A stretch of 64,000 nt of DNA, taken from contig JAFYXI010000023.1 in assembly GCA_017546245.1 (NCBI GenBank), forward strand, positions 23,964 to 87,963, in the 5' to 3' direction. The DNA comes from Clostridia bacterium. GTDB taxonomy: Bacteria > Bacillota > Clostridia > UBA1381 > UBA9506. Numbering within the stretch: the first letter of the stretch is position 1; the number at the start of each line of letters is the position of its first letter. Under the pieces are notes generated by a model. That model ran no database searches. It was not told where the DNA came from and was given only the letters and a program-made list of their open reading frames with translations. Both the position numbers and the translations under genes were made by a program. Positions 46,542 to 55,969 of this stretch are shown one piece after another.

Positions 46542-48281
46542 TCACACCTCCGTTCCTGAGTGTCTGGAACTGAATTGCTGTTTGTAAATATTATAGTAAA
46601 AACCCTTGTTTAAAATAAGCTCGTTGTGTGTTCCGCGTTCTGTAATTTTACCGTCTTTAAAAACTAATATCTGGTCGCAGTCTTTAACAGACGAAATTCG
46701 CTGCGATATGATAATTACAGTTTTATCTTTTAATTTAGTATTTATCTGATTCTGAATATACTTTTCTGTATCGGCATCAAGAGCGGAGGTTGTGTCATCT
46801 AAAATAAGAATGGACGGATTTTTAAGTATAGCACGCGCTAAGGTTATTCTTTGCTTTTGTCCGCCTGAAAGACCGAGACCGCGCTCGCCTATGATGGTAT
46901 AATATCCTTCCGGCAAGCGTGATATAAAATCGTGTGCTTTAGCCATCTTTGCGGCTTTTATTATATCTTCCATCTTAGCGCCCGGATGTCCGTAAGCTAT
47001 GTTTTTAGCGATAGATTCAGAAAACAGGAATACATCCTGCTGTGATACCGAAACGCTGTTTCGTAAAAGCTCAAGGTCAATTTTGCGTATATCTTCTCCG
47101 TCTATTAATATTCTTCCGCCTGTTGGCTCGTAAAAACGGTCTATTAAGTTTATTACGGTAGATTTTCCTGAGCCTGTCGAGCCGACAATACCTATTTTTT
47201 GTCCTCTGTCTATTCTGAAGGTTACGCTGCGCAGAGCACCCTCGTTTTCGTAATTAAACGTTACATGGTCAAAGAAAATATCGCCATAAAGCTTTTCTTT
47301 CTTTACCTCGGGATGATTTGTAATCTCGGGCTGTTCGTTCAAAAACTCTTTGATTTTATCGCCTGATGCCGAAATATTTGAAAATTCGTTTACTACATTG
47401 CTGAACGATGTAAGCGGAGCAGTAACTCGCCATACAAGAGAGTTAAACATAACAATTTCGCCGACTGTCATATATCCTTTAATTGTTAAAATACCGCCGA
47501 CAACTACTATGTAAAGGTTGAATATATCATATATTTTTCCCATTATCGGTCCGTATTTGCGGGAAATATCATTTGCTTTTATATTTGCATTTTTAAAGTC
47601 TGAATTTGCTCTTTTTAGCTTTTCTGCTTCAAAGTCTTCGTTGCAAAATGCTTTAACAACACGATTTGCGCTTATGTTTTCCTGTACGACTGTATTAAGA
47701 CGTGCACGCATTTCGCGTATTCTTTTATGTGCAGGACGAATTTCTTTTGAAAGCATTGCCGCTAAAATACCAAGCATTGGCAGTACAAAAAGCAGAAGCA
47801 TTAAAACTAAAGGACCGCCGGCAAAAAGCATCATAAAAAGGCTCGAAATAAAAGCTATAGCCTGGCTTATTGTGTTGGGAAGAGCTGCAGAGTAAAAGCT
47901 TTGAACGAAATCAATATCCGACGTCATTCTTGTCATAAGGTCGCCGGTTCGGTGTGAATCGAAATATTTAAAATCTAAAGACAGAATTTTTTTAAATCCT
48001 TTTTGACGCAGGTCAAAAGCAATTTTCTGACCTATAAAGTTTAATGAATATGAAGAAAAATAGGTAAGCACCATTATTAAAAGGCGCAGTCCTAAAAATG
48101 CAAGCAGAATAGTTATTAATGATTTATAACTGTTTGAATAAAAAACAGTATCGACAATATACTTTATAATATAAGTTAAACCGATACCTAAAATTGTAGT
48201 GCAGATTTTTGTAAAAATCGCAACTGAAAATCGTATTCTGTGTCCTTTGATAAGCTCGCTGAAAAATGACGGTTTTTTCAT
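46542..48281 (-). CDS. ABC exporter half-transporter, subunit with degenerate Walker B
   Basis: A 579-residue half-transporter: membrane domain with about six segments, then an ATPase domain with GSTGSGKST, signature LSGGQKQRI and Walker B ILILDDTTSALD. The catalytic Glu is replaced by Asp. Paired with the LSVGQ signature of its partner, this makes one degenerate ATP site, as expected in heterodimeric exporters. GAGGTGAGG lies before the ATG. The promoter is at 48315-48343. Confidence 0.9.
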   Translation of the reverse strand: MKKPSFFSELIKGHRIRFSVAIFTKICTTILGIGLTYIIKYIVDTVFYSNSYKSLITILLAFLGLRLLIMVLTYFSSYSLNFIGQKIAFDLRQKGFKKILSLDFKYFDSHRTGDLMTRMTSDIDFVQSFYSAALPNTISQAIAFISSLFMMLFAGGPLVLMLLLFVLPMLGILAAMLSKEIRPAHKRIREMRARLNTVVQENISANRVVKAFCNEDFEAEKLKRANSDFKNANIKANDISRKYGPIMGKIYDIFNLYIVVVGGILTIKGYMTVGEIVMFNSLVWRVTAPLTSFSNVVNEFSNISASGDKIKEFLNEQPEITNHPEVKKEKLYGDIFFDHVTFNYENEGALRSVTFRIDRGQKIGIVGSTGSGKSTVINLIDRFYEPTGGRILIDGEDIRKIDLELLRNSVSVSQQDVFLFSESIAKNIAYGHPGAKMEDIIKAAKMAKAHDFISRLPEGYYTIIGERGLGLSGGQKQRITLARAILKNPSILILDDTTSALDADTEKYIQNQINTKLKDKTVIIISQRISSVKDCDQILVFKDGKITERGTHNELILNKGFYYNIYKQQFSSRHSGTEV

Positions 48282-48314
48282 AGAACCTCACCTCAAACTA
48301 TTTATTTTGCGGTT

Positions 48315-48343
48315 ATTTTACCATTAGTTTCAGGGGGTGTCAA
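48315..48343 (-). promoter_or_regulatory. Sigma-A promoter of the ABC exporter operon
   Basis: On the minus strand TTGACA (48343-48338), a 17-nt spacer and TAAAAT (48320-48315) with extended TGG. Confidence 0.82.
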
Positions 48344-48464
48344 TTGCATAACCTTACTTTAAATTTCCATATTTGCGGTTTTGGGGTGATTAACTCGTGT
48401 ATATTCGTATATGCTAACAAGTTTGCCAAAATCCTCCCAAATTCTATAAAAAAAGTTAAATTTA

Positions 48465-48493
48465 TTGAATTTGTCAAATCAGTGTGTTATACT
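48465..48493 (+). promoter_or_regulatory. Sigma-A promoter of the deacetylase-like gene
   Basis: TTGAAT (48465-48470), a 17-nt spacer and TATACT (48488-48493) with extended TGT at 48485-48487. Confidence 0.72.
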
Positions 48494-48526
48494 GAAACAA
48501 AAAAATGAAATTTAGGAGTGTTTGTT

Positions 48527-49459
48527 ATGAGTAAAAAAGCGTATTTCTATATTGATGATGTAATCTGGCCGTATCGTGATATAACACGCGAAAAGCCTGC
48601 GTCTATTTTTGACCATCACCTTTTGAAAATGTTAAAAGAAGCACATGACAGATATGGCTTTAAGGTTGTGCTTAACAGCTTTTACAGAACTGATTATTTT
48701 TATGGCGATGACGAGTTTACATTAGCGGATATGACAGATGCTTACAAAGAAGAGTGGGAAGCGGCATCTGACTGGCTTAAAATAGGTTTTCACGCAAAGC
48801 AGGAGTTTCCTGACTATCCGCATGTAAATGCAGATTATGAAGATATGAAAAATCTTTACGAAAGATTTAAAAAAGAGGTAATACGTTTTGCAGGAGAAAA
48901 GGTGCTGTCAACAGCGTGCAATCCGCATTGGCTTCCGATAAGTAAAGAGGGTATATGCGCACTTCGTGACTGCGGAATAAAAATGGTTTCTGTAAGTACC
49001 GGAGACAGACAGGAATATAACGGCGATGAAAGTTCGCTTCCTTATGGTCATGCGTTCAGATTGCTGAACAACAGAAAGCCTGAAACTATGGTATTTGGCC
49101 GCAATTCACGTAACGAAGCAATAAAATATTCTATTTGCGGATACAACCATATGTCTGAAGAAGAAACAAAAAAAATCAGATTTACAAAAGATGTTGTTTT
49201 TGATGAGGAGACAGGCATTTATTTTAAAAAGTTCTGGAATGGTGTATGCTTAAATCTTACACCGCTTGAGGAAATAGAAGCAGATATGGCTAAAAGCTTA
49301 GAGCACGATTACAGTTTTTCTGCTACACATGAGCAGTATGCTTATCCTGATTATTTTGCATATCAGCCCGAAACTCGCGACAAGCTTTTTAAAATGTGCG
49401 AAATATATGAAAAGAACGGATATGAATACATATTTATTGAAGACCTTATTGAAGAATAA
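48527..49459 (+). CDS. Polysaccharide-deacetylase-like protein (NodB-like fold), uncertain
   Basis: A 310-residue cytosolic protein. YIDDVIWPYRD near the N terminus, GFHAKQEFPDYPH in the middle and NPHWLPISKEGICALRDCG resemble the Asp-Asp and His motifs and the helix of NodB-type deacetylases, but the fit is partial and I do not recognise a named family. No signal peptide, so a wall polymer substrate is unlikely. ATG 48527 follows TAGGAG. A TetR gene follows after 33 nt. Confidence 0.55.
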   Translation: MSKKAYFYIDDVIWPYRDITREKPASIFDHHLLKMLKEAHDRYGFKVVLNSFYRTDYFYGDDEFTLADMTDAYKEEWEAASDWLKIGFHAKQEFPDYPHVNADYEDMKNLYERFKKEVIRFAGEKVLSTACNPHWLPISKEGICALRDCGIKMVSVSTGDRQEYNGDESSLPYGHAFRLLNNRKPETMVFGRNSRNEAIKYSICGYNHMSEEETKKIRFTKDVVFDEETGIYFKKFWNGVCLNLTPLEEIEADMAKSLEHDYSFSATHEQYAYPDYFAYQPETRDKLFKMCEIYEKNGYEYIFIEDLIEE

Positions 49460-49492
49460 TTTTTGTATTTAAACAAAAAGAAGGAAAGTAAT

Positions 49493-50077
49493 ATGTCGAA
49501 GAAAAACACCAAAAATACTAAGGGAAAGATAATAACGGCTGCCTGGGATTTGTTTTATGAGCAGGGTTATGAAGACACTACCATTGAAGAAATAATAGAA
49601 GCATCGGGCACGTCGAAAGGTTCTTTTTATCACTATTTCGAGGGGAAGGATGCGCTTTTGGGTTCTTTGTCGTACATTTTTGACGAAGAATATGAAAGAC
49701 TTAAAGAAACACTTTCAGATGACATGAACAGCTTTGATAAGCTGTTATATCTTAACAGCGCACTTTTTTCTATGATAGAAGAGAGAATTGACATTGACCT
49801 TTTAACAAGGCTATATTCAACACAGCTTATAACCAAGGGAGAAAAGCATCTTTTAGATAGTAAACGTGTTTATTATAAGCTTTTAAAAAATATTGTTTCA
49901 GAGGGGCAAAAAAATAAAGAAATAACAGAGAATATGACTGTAAATGAGATTGTAAAGCTCTATGCTATGAGTGAACGCGCTTTGATTTATGACTGGTGCT
50001 TGTGTAATGGAGAATACTCTTTAAAAGCATATGCAAAAACAGTTATGCCTGTTTTTTTATCGGTAATTCGTCTTTAA
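49493..50077 (+). CDS. TetR family transcriptional regulator
   Basis: A 194-residue regulator. The N-terminal helix-turn-helix is clear: KGKIITAAWDLFYEQGY, TTIEEIIEASGTSKGSFYHYF (residues about 10-47). The all-helical C-terminal ligand domain is not assignable. ATG 49493 follows AAGGAAAG. It is likely co-transcribed with the deacetylase-like gene; whether it controls that, the ABC exporter or the PutP-like gene is unknown. Confidence 0.88.
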   Translation: MSKKNTKNTKGKIITAAWDLFYEQGYEDTTIEEIIEASGTSKGSFYHYFEGKDALLGSLSYIFDEEYERLKETLSDDMNSFDKLLYLNSALFSMIEERIDIDLLTRLYSTQLITKGEKHLLDSKRVYYKLLKNIVSEGQKNKEITENMTVNEIVKLYAMSERALIYDWCLCNGEYSLKAYAKTVMPVFLSVIRL

Positions 50078-50126
50078 AAAGTATTTTAAATTTTTCTTTG
50101 AATATTGTGGCTTTAAAGTAATTTTA

Positions 50127-50166
50127 AGAGAACTAAGTACAGACTACGGTCTATACTTAGTTCTCT
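50127..50166 (+). terminator. Terminator after the TetR gene
   Basis: AGAGAACTAAGTA (50127-50139) pairs with TACTTAGTTCTCT (50154-50166), with an inner AGAC/GTCT stem and a TACG loop, followed by ATTGATTTTT. Confidence 0.8.
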
Positions 50167-50167
50167 A

Positions 50168-50196
50168 TTGATTTTTGGAAAAATATGTGCTATAAT
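50168..50196 (+). promoter_or_regulatory. Sigma-A promoter of the PutP-type symporter
   Basis: TTGATT (50168-50173), a 17-nt spacer and TATAAT (50191-50196) with extended TGC. The -35 is part of the preceding terminator's T-rich tail. Confidence 0.85.
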
Positions 50197-50226
50197 ACAC
50201 TTAATTTATTATAGGAGGATTATTTT

Positions 50227-51783
50227 ATGAGCGGTAACACAATTCAGATTCTGATTGCTATGGTTATTTATATGGCAGTAGTAATCATCATCGGTATTGC
50301 TTTTGCCAAAAAAGCAAATGTCAATTCCGAAAACTATTATTTAGGCGGTCGTTCATTAGGACCGTGGGTAACAGCAATGAGTGCAGAAGCATCTGATATG
50401 AGCGGATGGTTGCTTATGGGACTTCCGGGTGTAGCATACTGGTGCGGTCTTGCAGATGCGGCGTGGACTGCAATCGGTCTTGCGTTAGGTACATATTTAA
50501 ACTGGCTTTTTGTATCTAAAAGACTTCGCAGATACAGTATAAGAGCCAACAACTCTATTACACTTCCTGAGTTTTTCTCAAACAGATTCCGTGAAAACAA
50601 AAAAGTTATTCTTACAATTGCGGCATTGTTTATTCTCGTATTCTTTACAGTATATGCTGCAAGCTGTTTTGTAACTTGCGGAAAGCTGTTTTCCACCTTG
50701 TTTGATTTACCTTATATCCCGATGATGCTTATCGGTGCAGCTTTCGTTTTGCTTTACACCATTTTAGGCGGATTTTTAGCTGAAAGTGCATCTGACTTTA
50801 TGCAGGGTATTGTAATGATTATTGCACTTGTTGTAATCGTTGCTGTAGGAACAATCAGTGCAGGCGGTATAGGCGAAATTATTAAGAACGCAAAAGAAAT
50901 CCCTGGATTTTTAGAATTCTTTGGCTTGGCAGCTCCTGCATTGGGCGAAGACGGTGCTCAGCTTGTTGAAGCAGGAAAGCCTGTTTTCGGTGCAGCTAAA
51001 GAATACGGAGTTCTCAGCGTTTTCTCTATGCTCGCGTGGGGCTTGGGATACTTCGGTATGCCTCAGGTTCTTTTAAGATTTATGGCAATCCGTGAAGAAA
51101 AAGAGCTTAAAATGTCAAGAAGAATTGCAATGATATGGGTTGTTATATCTTTAGCAGTTGCAGTATTTATCGGTATTTTGGGCAGACAGCTCTATCCGGT
51201 TGAACATTTAACAGCATCTGCCGCTGAAAACATCTTCATAACACTTGCTACAAGCTCGCTTCCGGCAATTTTGGCAGGATTTGTAATGGCAGGTATTTTA
51301 GCTGCTACTATCAGTTCGTCAGACTCGTATCTTTTAATTGCGGCATCTGCGTTTGCTAAAAACATATTCCAGGGTGTTTGCAATAAAAAAGCAACCGACA
51401 AGCAGGTTATGTTAGTAACAAGAATAACACTTTTAGCTATCGCAGTTATTGCAATATTTATTGCATTAGACGAAAACAGTGTTATATTCAAAATAGTATC
51501 ATTTGCCTGGGCAGGCTTTGGTGCTACGTTCGGACCTTTAATGCTGTTCTCGCTCTTCTGGAAGAGAACAACCAGAGCAGGTGCTGTTGCCGGTATGGTA
51601 AGCGGTGCTGCTATGGTATTTATCTGGAAGCTGGCTATCAGCAAAATCGGTGGAGTGTTTGCAATTTACGAGCTTCTTCCTGCCTTCATCATTTCTTCTG
51701 TCGTTATTGTTGTAGTGTCGCTGTTAACTCCGGCACCGTCTAAAGAAATTGAAGAAGATTTTGAATTCGTTTGCAAAAAATAA
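50227..51783 (+). CDS. putP: Sodium/proline symporter (PutP-type, SSS family)
   Basis: A 518-residue sodium:solute symporter with about 12-13 transmembrane segments. The N terminus YYLGGRSLGPWVTAMSAEAS, GWLLMGLPG and the sodium-site block ATISSSDSYLLIAASAFAKN are characteristic of PutP. The ATG follows TAGGAGG. Proline is the best guess; pantothenate or other substrates occur in the wider family. Transcribed alone between two terminators. Confidence 0.9.
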   Translation: MSGNTIQILIAMVIYMAVVIIIGIAFAKKANVNSENYYLGGRSLGPWVTAMSAEASDMSGWLLMGLPGVAYWCGLADAAWTAIGLALGTYLNWLFVSKRLRRYSIRANNSITLPEFFSNRFRENKKVILTIAALFILVFFTVYAASCFVTCGKLFSTLFDLPYIPMMLIGAAFVLLYTILGGFLAESASDFMQGIVMIIALVVIVAVGTISAGGIGEIIKNAKEIPGFLEFFGLAAPALGEDGAQLVEAGKPVFGAAKEYGVLSVFSMLAWGLGYFGMPQVLLRFMAIREEKELKMSRRIAMIWVVISLAVAVFIGILGRQLYPVEHLTASAAENIFITLATSSLPAILAGFVMAGILAATISSSDSYLLIAASAFAKNIFQGVCNKKATDKQVMLVTRITLLAIAVIAIFIALDENSVIFKIVSFAWAGFGATFGPLMLFSLFWKRTTRAGAVAGMVSGAAMVFIWKLAISKIGGVFAIYELLPAFIISSVVIVVVSLLTPAPSKEIEEDFEFVCKK

Positions 51784-51799
51784 TTTAATAAAATAACGC

Positions 51800-51840
51800 A
51801 TAAGCAGGCAATTTAACATTAAATTGCCTGCTTATTTTTT
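51800..51840 (+). terminator. Terminator of the PutP-type gene
   Basis: ATAAGCAGGCAATTTAA (51800-51816) pairs with TTAAATTGCCTGCTTAT (51819-51835), 17 bp, loop CA, then TTTTT. Confidence 0.92.
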
Positions 51841-51887
51841 TATGCAATAAAATATTGAAAAAATTTGGTTTTGAGGTACTCTTGATG

Positions 51888-51916
51888 TTGTAAAAATTAA
51901 AAAGTTATGTTACAAT
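51888..51916 (+). promoter_or_regulatory. Promoter of pyk and downstream operon
   Basis: TTGTAA (51888-51893), a 17-nt spacer and TACAAT (51911-51916) with extended TGT at 51908-51910. Confidence 0.75.
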
Positions 51917-51961
51917 ATATATTGGAGTATTTTTGAGATAATTTAACAAGGAGAAATCAAT

Positions 51962-53374
51962 ATGCGAAAGACAAAAATTGTGTGCACAATAGGACCGGCA
52001 AGTGATTCTAAAGAGGTATTAATAGGTTTGTGCAAAGCCGGAATGAATGTTGCAAGACTTAATTTTTCACACGGAACGCACGAAGACCATCAAAAAAGAA
52101 TTGACGCAATTAAAGAGGTAAGACAAGAGCTTAACCTTCCTATTGCGATTATGCTTGATACAAAAGGTCCTGAATACAGAATAAAAACCTTTAAAGACGG
52201 AAAGGTTATGCTCTCAAAAGGCGAACAGTTTATTTTTACTACCGAAGATGTTATCGGTGATGAAAATATTGTTTCTGTCAGCTATGCAGGACTTACAGAA
52301 GAGCTGTCTGTTGGTGACACAATTTTGCTTAATAATGGTTTATTATCCTTTTTGGTTGAAAAAATCGAAAACAAAAATATTATCTGTAAAATCGTTTGCG
52401 GAGGTGAGCTTTCGGACAGAAAAAGTATGAGCTTTCCGGGCAAGGTTATGAAGCAGGAATATCTTTCTGAGCAGGATAAAAAGGATATTTTATTCGGTAT
52501 ACAGAATGATGTTGATTATATCGCCTGCTCATTTGTTTCAAATAAGCAGAATTTAATTGACGTTCACGAATATTTGAAAGAAATAAATGCAGAAAAAATC
52601 GAACTTATTGCAAAAATTGAAAACCAGTCGGGTTTTGATAATATAGTTGAAATTTGCGAATTTTGCGATGGCATTATGGTTGCAAGAGGAGATATGGGTG
52701 TAGAAGTGCCGTTTGAGCAGCTTCCTGCAATTCAGAAAAAGCTTATAACAAAGTGCAGAATGCTTGGTAAACGTGTAATTACCGCAACCGAAATGCTTGA
52801 GACTATGATTTATAATCCAAGACCTACAAGAGCAGAAATATCTGACGTTGCAAATGCCGTTTACGACGGAACAAGTGCAATTATGTTATCGGGTGAAACT
52901 GCAGCAGGTAAATATCCTGTTCAGGCGGTTGAGGTAATGGCAAAAATAGCCGAAACCACAGAAAATAATATAAAGTATGATAAGATATTGCATAACTTTG
53001 AGTTTAAAATCAGAAATTCTGTCGATGCAATTTCGCATTCAACCTGCGGAATGGCAATAGACTTAGAAGCAAAAGCCATTGTTGCATGCTCGCTTTCGGG
53101 AATGACAGCACGAATGGTATCGCGTTTTCGTTCTCCTGTGCCTATTATCGGTCTTACAACAAACGAAAAAACATGGAGAAGACTTGCGCTGTCGTGGGGT
53201 GTAATCCCTGCAATGTGTGAAGAGTTTACATCAACAGATGTACTTTTTTATACCGCTAAAAAAATTGCGCAAGAAACTCTTTCGCTTAAAAAGGGCGACA
53301 GAATCGTAATAACCGGTGGTAACACAATAGGTCAGTCAGGTAATACAAGTCTTATTAAAGTTGAAGAATTATAA
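51962..53374 (+). CDS. pyk: Pyruvate kinase
   Basis: A 470-residue enzyme that turns phosphoenolpyruvate and ADP into pyruvate and ATP. Visible are RKTKIVCTIGPAS, MLDTKGPEYRI, IAKIENQSGFDN with the catalytic Lys, VARGDMGVEVPFEQLP and TATEMLETMIYNPRPTRAE. It lacks the C-terminal phosphohistidine-like extension that some Firmicutes enzymes carry. The ATG follows AAGGAG. It is the first gene of a run that reaches holA. Confidence 0.96.
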   Translation: MRKTKIVCTIGPASDSKEVLIGLCKAGMNVARLNFSHGTHEDHQKRIDAIKEVRQELNLPIAIMLDTKGPEYRIKTFKDGKVMLSKGEQFIFTTEDVIGDENIVSVSYAGLTEELSVGDTILLNNGLLSFLVEKIENKNIICKIVCGGELSDRKSMSFPGKVMKQEYLSEQDKKDILFGIQNDVDYIACSFVSNKQNLIDVHEYLKEINAEKIELIAKIENQSGFDNIVEICEFCDGIMVARGDMGVEVPFEQLPAIQKKLITKCRMLGKRVITATEMLETMIYNPRPTRAEISDVANAVYDGTSAIMLSGETAAGKYPVQAVEVMAKIAETTENNIKYDKILHNFEFKIRNSVDAISHSTCGMAIDLEAKAIVACSLSGMTARMVSRFRSPVPIIGLTTNEKTWRRLALSWGVIPAMCEEFTSTDVLFYTAKKIAQETLSLKKGDRIVITGGNTIGQSGNTSLIKVEEL

Positions 53375-53392
53375 GCATCAGGAGGCTTTAAA

Positions 53393-54880
53393 ATGCTTTT
53401 TTACAACGAGGACTGGGTTCATTTTATAATGACAAGATATAATTCGGGTATCGAAGTAACGGAACAAATCTTAAAAGATTATATCTATTCTTTAAAGGGA
53501 ACGCAGATTACCGATTTTGCTATGAATGTAAACGGTACGATTTCTACAGCACCGTCAGAAGTATTCGAAACCTTTGCAGACAAATATCTGGCAACCAAAG
53601 AAAACGGCGTAGAGGTAGATTTTAAAAACACGTTTGCTCAGGTCGCATATAATCTTATTTGTGAAAAGAAAATAGATATGTACAAAATCTGGATTGATGC
53701 ATTAAAAGAAATAGGCATAAATCCGTGGATATCAATAAGAATTAACGACTGTCACGGCAATTGCGAAAAAACTGAAATCAGAAAAAGCTCGTTTGTTGAG
53801 GCAAATCCCGATTTGCATTTGGCGGCATATCGTAACGGTACAGGATATTTTGACAAATGCCTTGATTATTCAAACGAAAAAGTAATAAACAGAATGCTTA
53901 AATATATTGAAGAAATGTTAAACCGCTATGATGTATATGGTTTAGAACTCGATATGATGCGAGATTTTGTTTTAACAAAGCCCGGATTTGAACAGGATAT
54001 AAACAAGTTTTTATCGGATGTTATAAATGTAAAAAAGAAATTTGAAGATAAATATAATCACAAAATAAAGCTTATGCTGCTTTTGCCTTCATCCCCTAAT
54101 TTATGTTTGGAAAAAGGTGTTAATCCTATAGATTATGCCGATGAAATTGACAATGTAGTAATTATTGCAAGATGGCAGACAACAGATACCGATATGCCGA
54201 TTGAGCTTTGGAAACAGCTTTTAAGAGGCACCGATATAAATCTTGGTTGCGGTCAGCAGATTTTTACCAGACCGTATTTTGCGCACAAACCTGCGATTAC
54301 ATCCGTTAAAATGGCATTTGGTCAGGCTATGGCAAATCTAAGTCGCGGATGCGATTTTGTGTATCTTTATAATTATATGGATATGGTAGAATACGAAACG
54401 GGTCTTGAAACTTTTTCTTACGGTGAATCTATCAGAAATGATGAAAACAGACATTTTCTGCTTGGTAATATAGGAAAAACAGAAACCTTAATTAAGCAAG
54501 AGCGAAGTCACGTCGTTACATATGCTGACTTTACTAATTGCAGTCTTACGGCATCATCCGTATTACCGCTTGAATTTACTGGAAAAACAGGATTTAAAAC
54601 AGTTAAAATACCGGTCGGAAAAATTCCCAAAAATGCGAAGGTAAAGCTTATTTTAGGTGTAAAGAGCGAAGAAAAGCTTACGGCTTCTGATTTTGAAATA
54701 TATGCAAACAGCGCAGCGTGTGCTTATTTGGAAACTACAAGAATAAACGAAATGATTTATGAAAACGATTGCTATGTATTTGATATATCAAAGAACTTAG
54801 CAGATATAATTTATGCAGAAATAAGAACTAAAAAAGCGGCATTGGTCGAATATGTTATGATAGATGTTATTCCTGAGTAA
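53393..54880 (+). CDS. TIM-barrel glycosidase-like protein, function unknown
   Basis: A 495-residue protein without signal peptide. The first 350 residues look like a glycosidase-type TIM barrel: GINPWISIRINDCHG, YGLELDMMRDFV (acidic residues at a strand end), VVIIARWQTTD. The last 130 residues look beta-rich and end AALVEYVMIDVIPE, like an accessory sandwich domain. It resembles uncharacterised GHL10-like proteins, but I cannot name a family firmly. GGAGG precedes the ATG; it lies 18 nt after pyk and just before ispG. Confidence 0.6.
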   Translation: MLFYNEDWVHFIMTRYNSGIEVTEQILKDYIYSLKGTQITDFAMNVNGTISTAPSEVFETFADKYLATKENGVEVDFKNTFAQVAYNLICEKKIDMYKIWIDALKEIGINPWISIRINDCHGNCEKTEIRKSSFVEANPDLHLAAYRNGTGYFDKCLDYSNEKVINRMLKYIEEMLNRYDVYGLELDMMRDFVLTKPGFEQDINKFLSDVINVKKKFEDKYNHKIKLMLLLPSSPNLCLEKGVNPIDYADEIDNVVIIARWQTTDTDMPIELWKQLLRGTDINLGCGQQIFTRPYFAHKPAITSVKMAFGQAMANLSRGCDFVYLYNYMDMVEYETGLETFSYGESIRNDENRHFLLGNIGKTETLIKQERSHVVTYADFTNCSLTASSVLPLEFTGKTGFKTVKIPVGKIPKNAKVKLILGVKSEEKLTASDFEIYANSAACAYLETTRINEMIYENDCYVFDISKNLADIIYAEIRTKKAALVEYVMIDVIPE

Positions 54881-54896
54881 AAAAGGGGGTATTTTT

Positions 54897-55946
54897 GTGG
54901 AAAGACGTAAAACAAAAAAAATAATGGTTGGCAAGGTTGGTGTCGGTGGCGATTCGCAGGTATCGATTCAGTCAATGTTAAATACCAAAAACGGAGATTT
55001 CGAGGCGGCAAAAAAACAAACCGAAGCATTGGTTAATGCAGGTTGTGATATTGTTCGCCTTGCGGTAACCGATGATGCAAGTGTCGAGGTTGTAAGAACG
55101 CTAAAGCAAACGGTTGATGTTCCGCTTGTTGCAGATATTCAGTTTGATTATCGGTTGGCTTTAAAAGCCGTAGATGCAGGAATCGACAAAATAAGAATCA
55201 ATCCGGGAAACATCGGTAACGACGATAAAGTTCGAGCTGTTGTAGAAAAAGCATCCGAAAAAAATATTCCCATACGCATAGGTGTTAATACCGGTTCAAT
55301 TTCGCAGAATATAATTGACCGTTACGGCGGCAGAAGTGCTCGCGGATTGGTAGAAGAGGCAATGCGCCACGTTAAAATTTTAGAAGAAAACAGTTTTAAA
55401 GATATTATAATTTCGCTTAAAGCATCAAGTGTACCAATGATGATTGAAAGCTATCGCATGATTGCCGATATGGTAGATTATCCGTTGCATTTAGGAGTTA
55501 CCGAGGCAGGCACGGCTTATTCAGGTACAGTAAAATCGGCAGTTGGTATAGGCGCACTTTTGTCAGAGGGAGTAGGTGATACAATCCGTGTGTCATTAAC
55601 TGCTGACCCGGTTGAAGAAATAACAGCTGCAAAAGAAATTTTATCGGCTTTAGAATTAAGACGATTTGGAGCCACGATGGTTTCGTGTCCGACTTGCGCA
55701 AGATGTACCGTTGATTTAATTTCAATTGCAAACGAAGTATCTGAAAGATTAAAAACCTTAAACCGCGAAATAAAGGTTGCGGTTATGGGATGTGTTGTTA
55801 ACGGTCCGGGCGAAGCAAGAGATGCGGATATTGGAATAACCGGTGCAAAAGGAGAGGGACTGGTTTTTCGCGGAGGAGAAATAATTCGCCGTGTTCCCGA
55901 AAGCGAAATTGTAGATACCTTATTTGAAGAAATAGCAAAAATATAA
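54897..55946 (+). CDS. ispG: 4-hydroxy-3-methylbut-2-enyl diphosphate synthase
   Basis: Iron-sulfur enzyme of 349 residues of the MEP isoprenoid pathway. The start block GGDSQVSIQSMLNT, GINTGS-type GVNTGSISQN, LKASSVPMMIESYRM, and the cluster cysteines CPTCARC and CVVNGPGEARDADIG are all present. I chose GTG 54897, 7 nt after GGGGG (54885-54889), since the upstream ATG overlaps the previous gene and lacks a site. ispG before polC is common in Clostridia. Confidence 0.96.
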   Translation: MERRKTKKIMVGKVGVGGDSQVSIQSMLNTKNGDFEAAKKQTEALVNAGCDIVRLAVTDDASVEVVRTLKQTVDVPLVADIQFDYRLALKAVDAGIDKIRINPGNIGNDDKVRAVVEKASEKNIPIRIGVNTGSISQNIIDRYGGRSARGLVEEAMRHVKILEENSFKDIIISLKASSVPMMIESYRMIADMVDYPLHLGVTEAGTAYSGTVKSAVGIGALLSEGVGDTIRVSLTADPVEEITAAKEILSALELRRFGATMVSCPTCARCTVDLISIANEVSERLKTLNREIKVAVMGCVVNGPGEARDADIGITGAKGEGLVFRGGEIIRRVPESEIVDTLFEEIAKI

Positions 55947-55969
55947 GTCACAAGGAGAGATAAAGGTTA

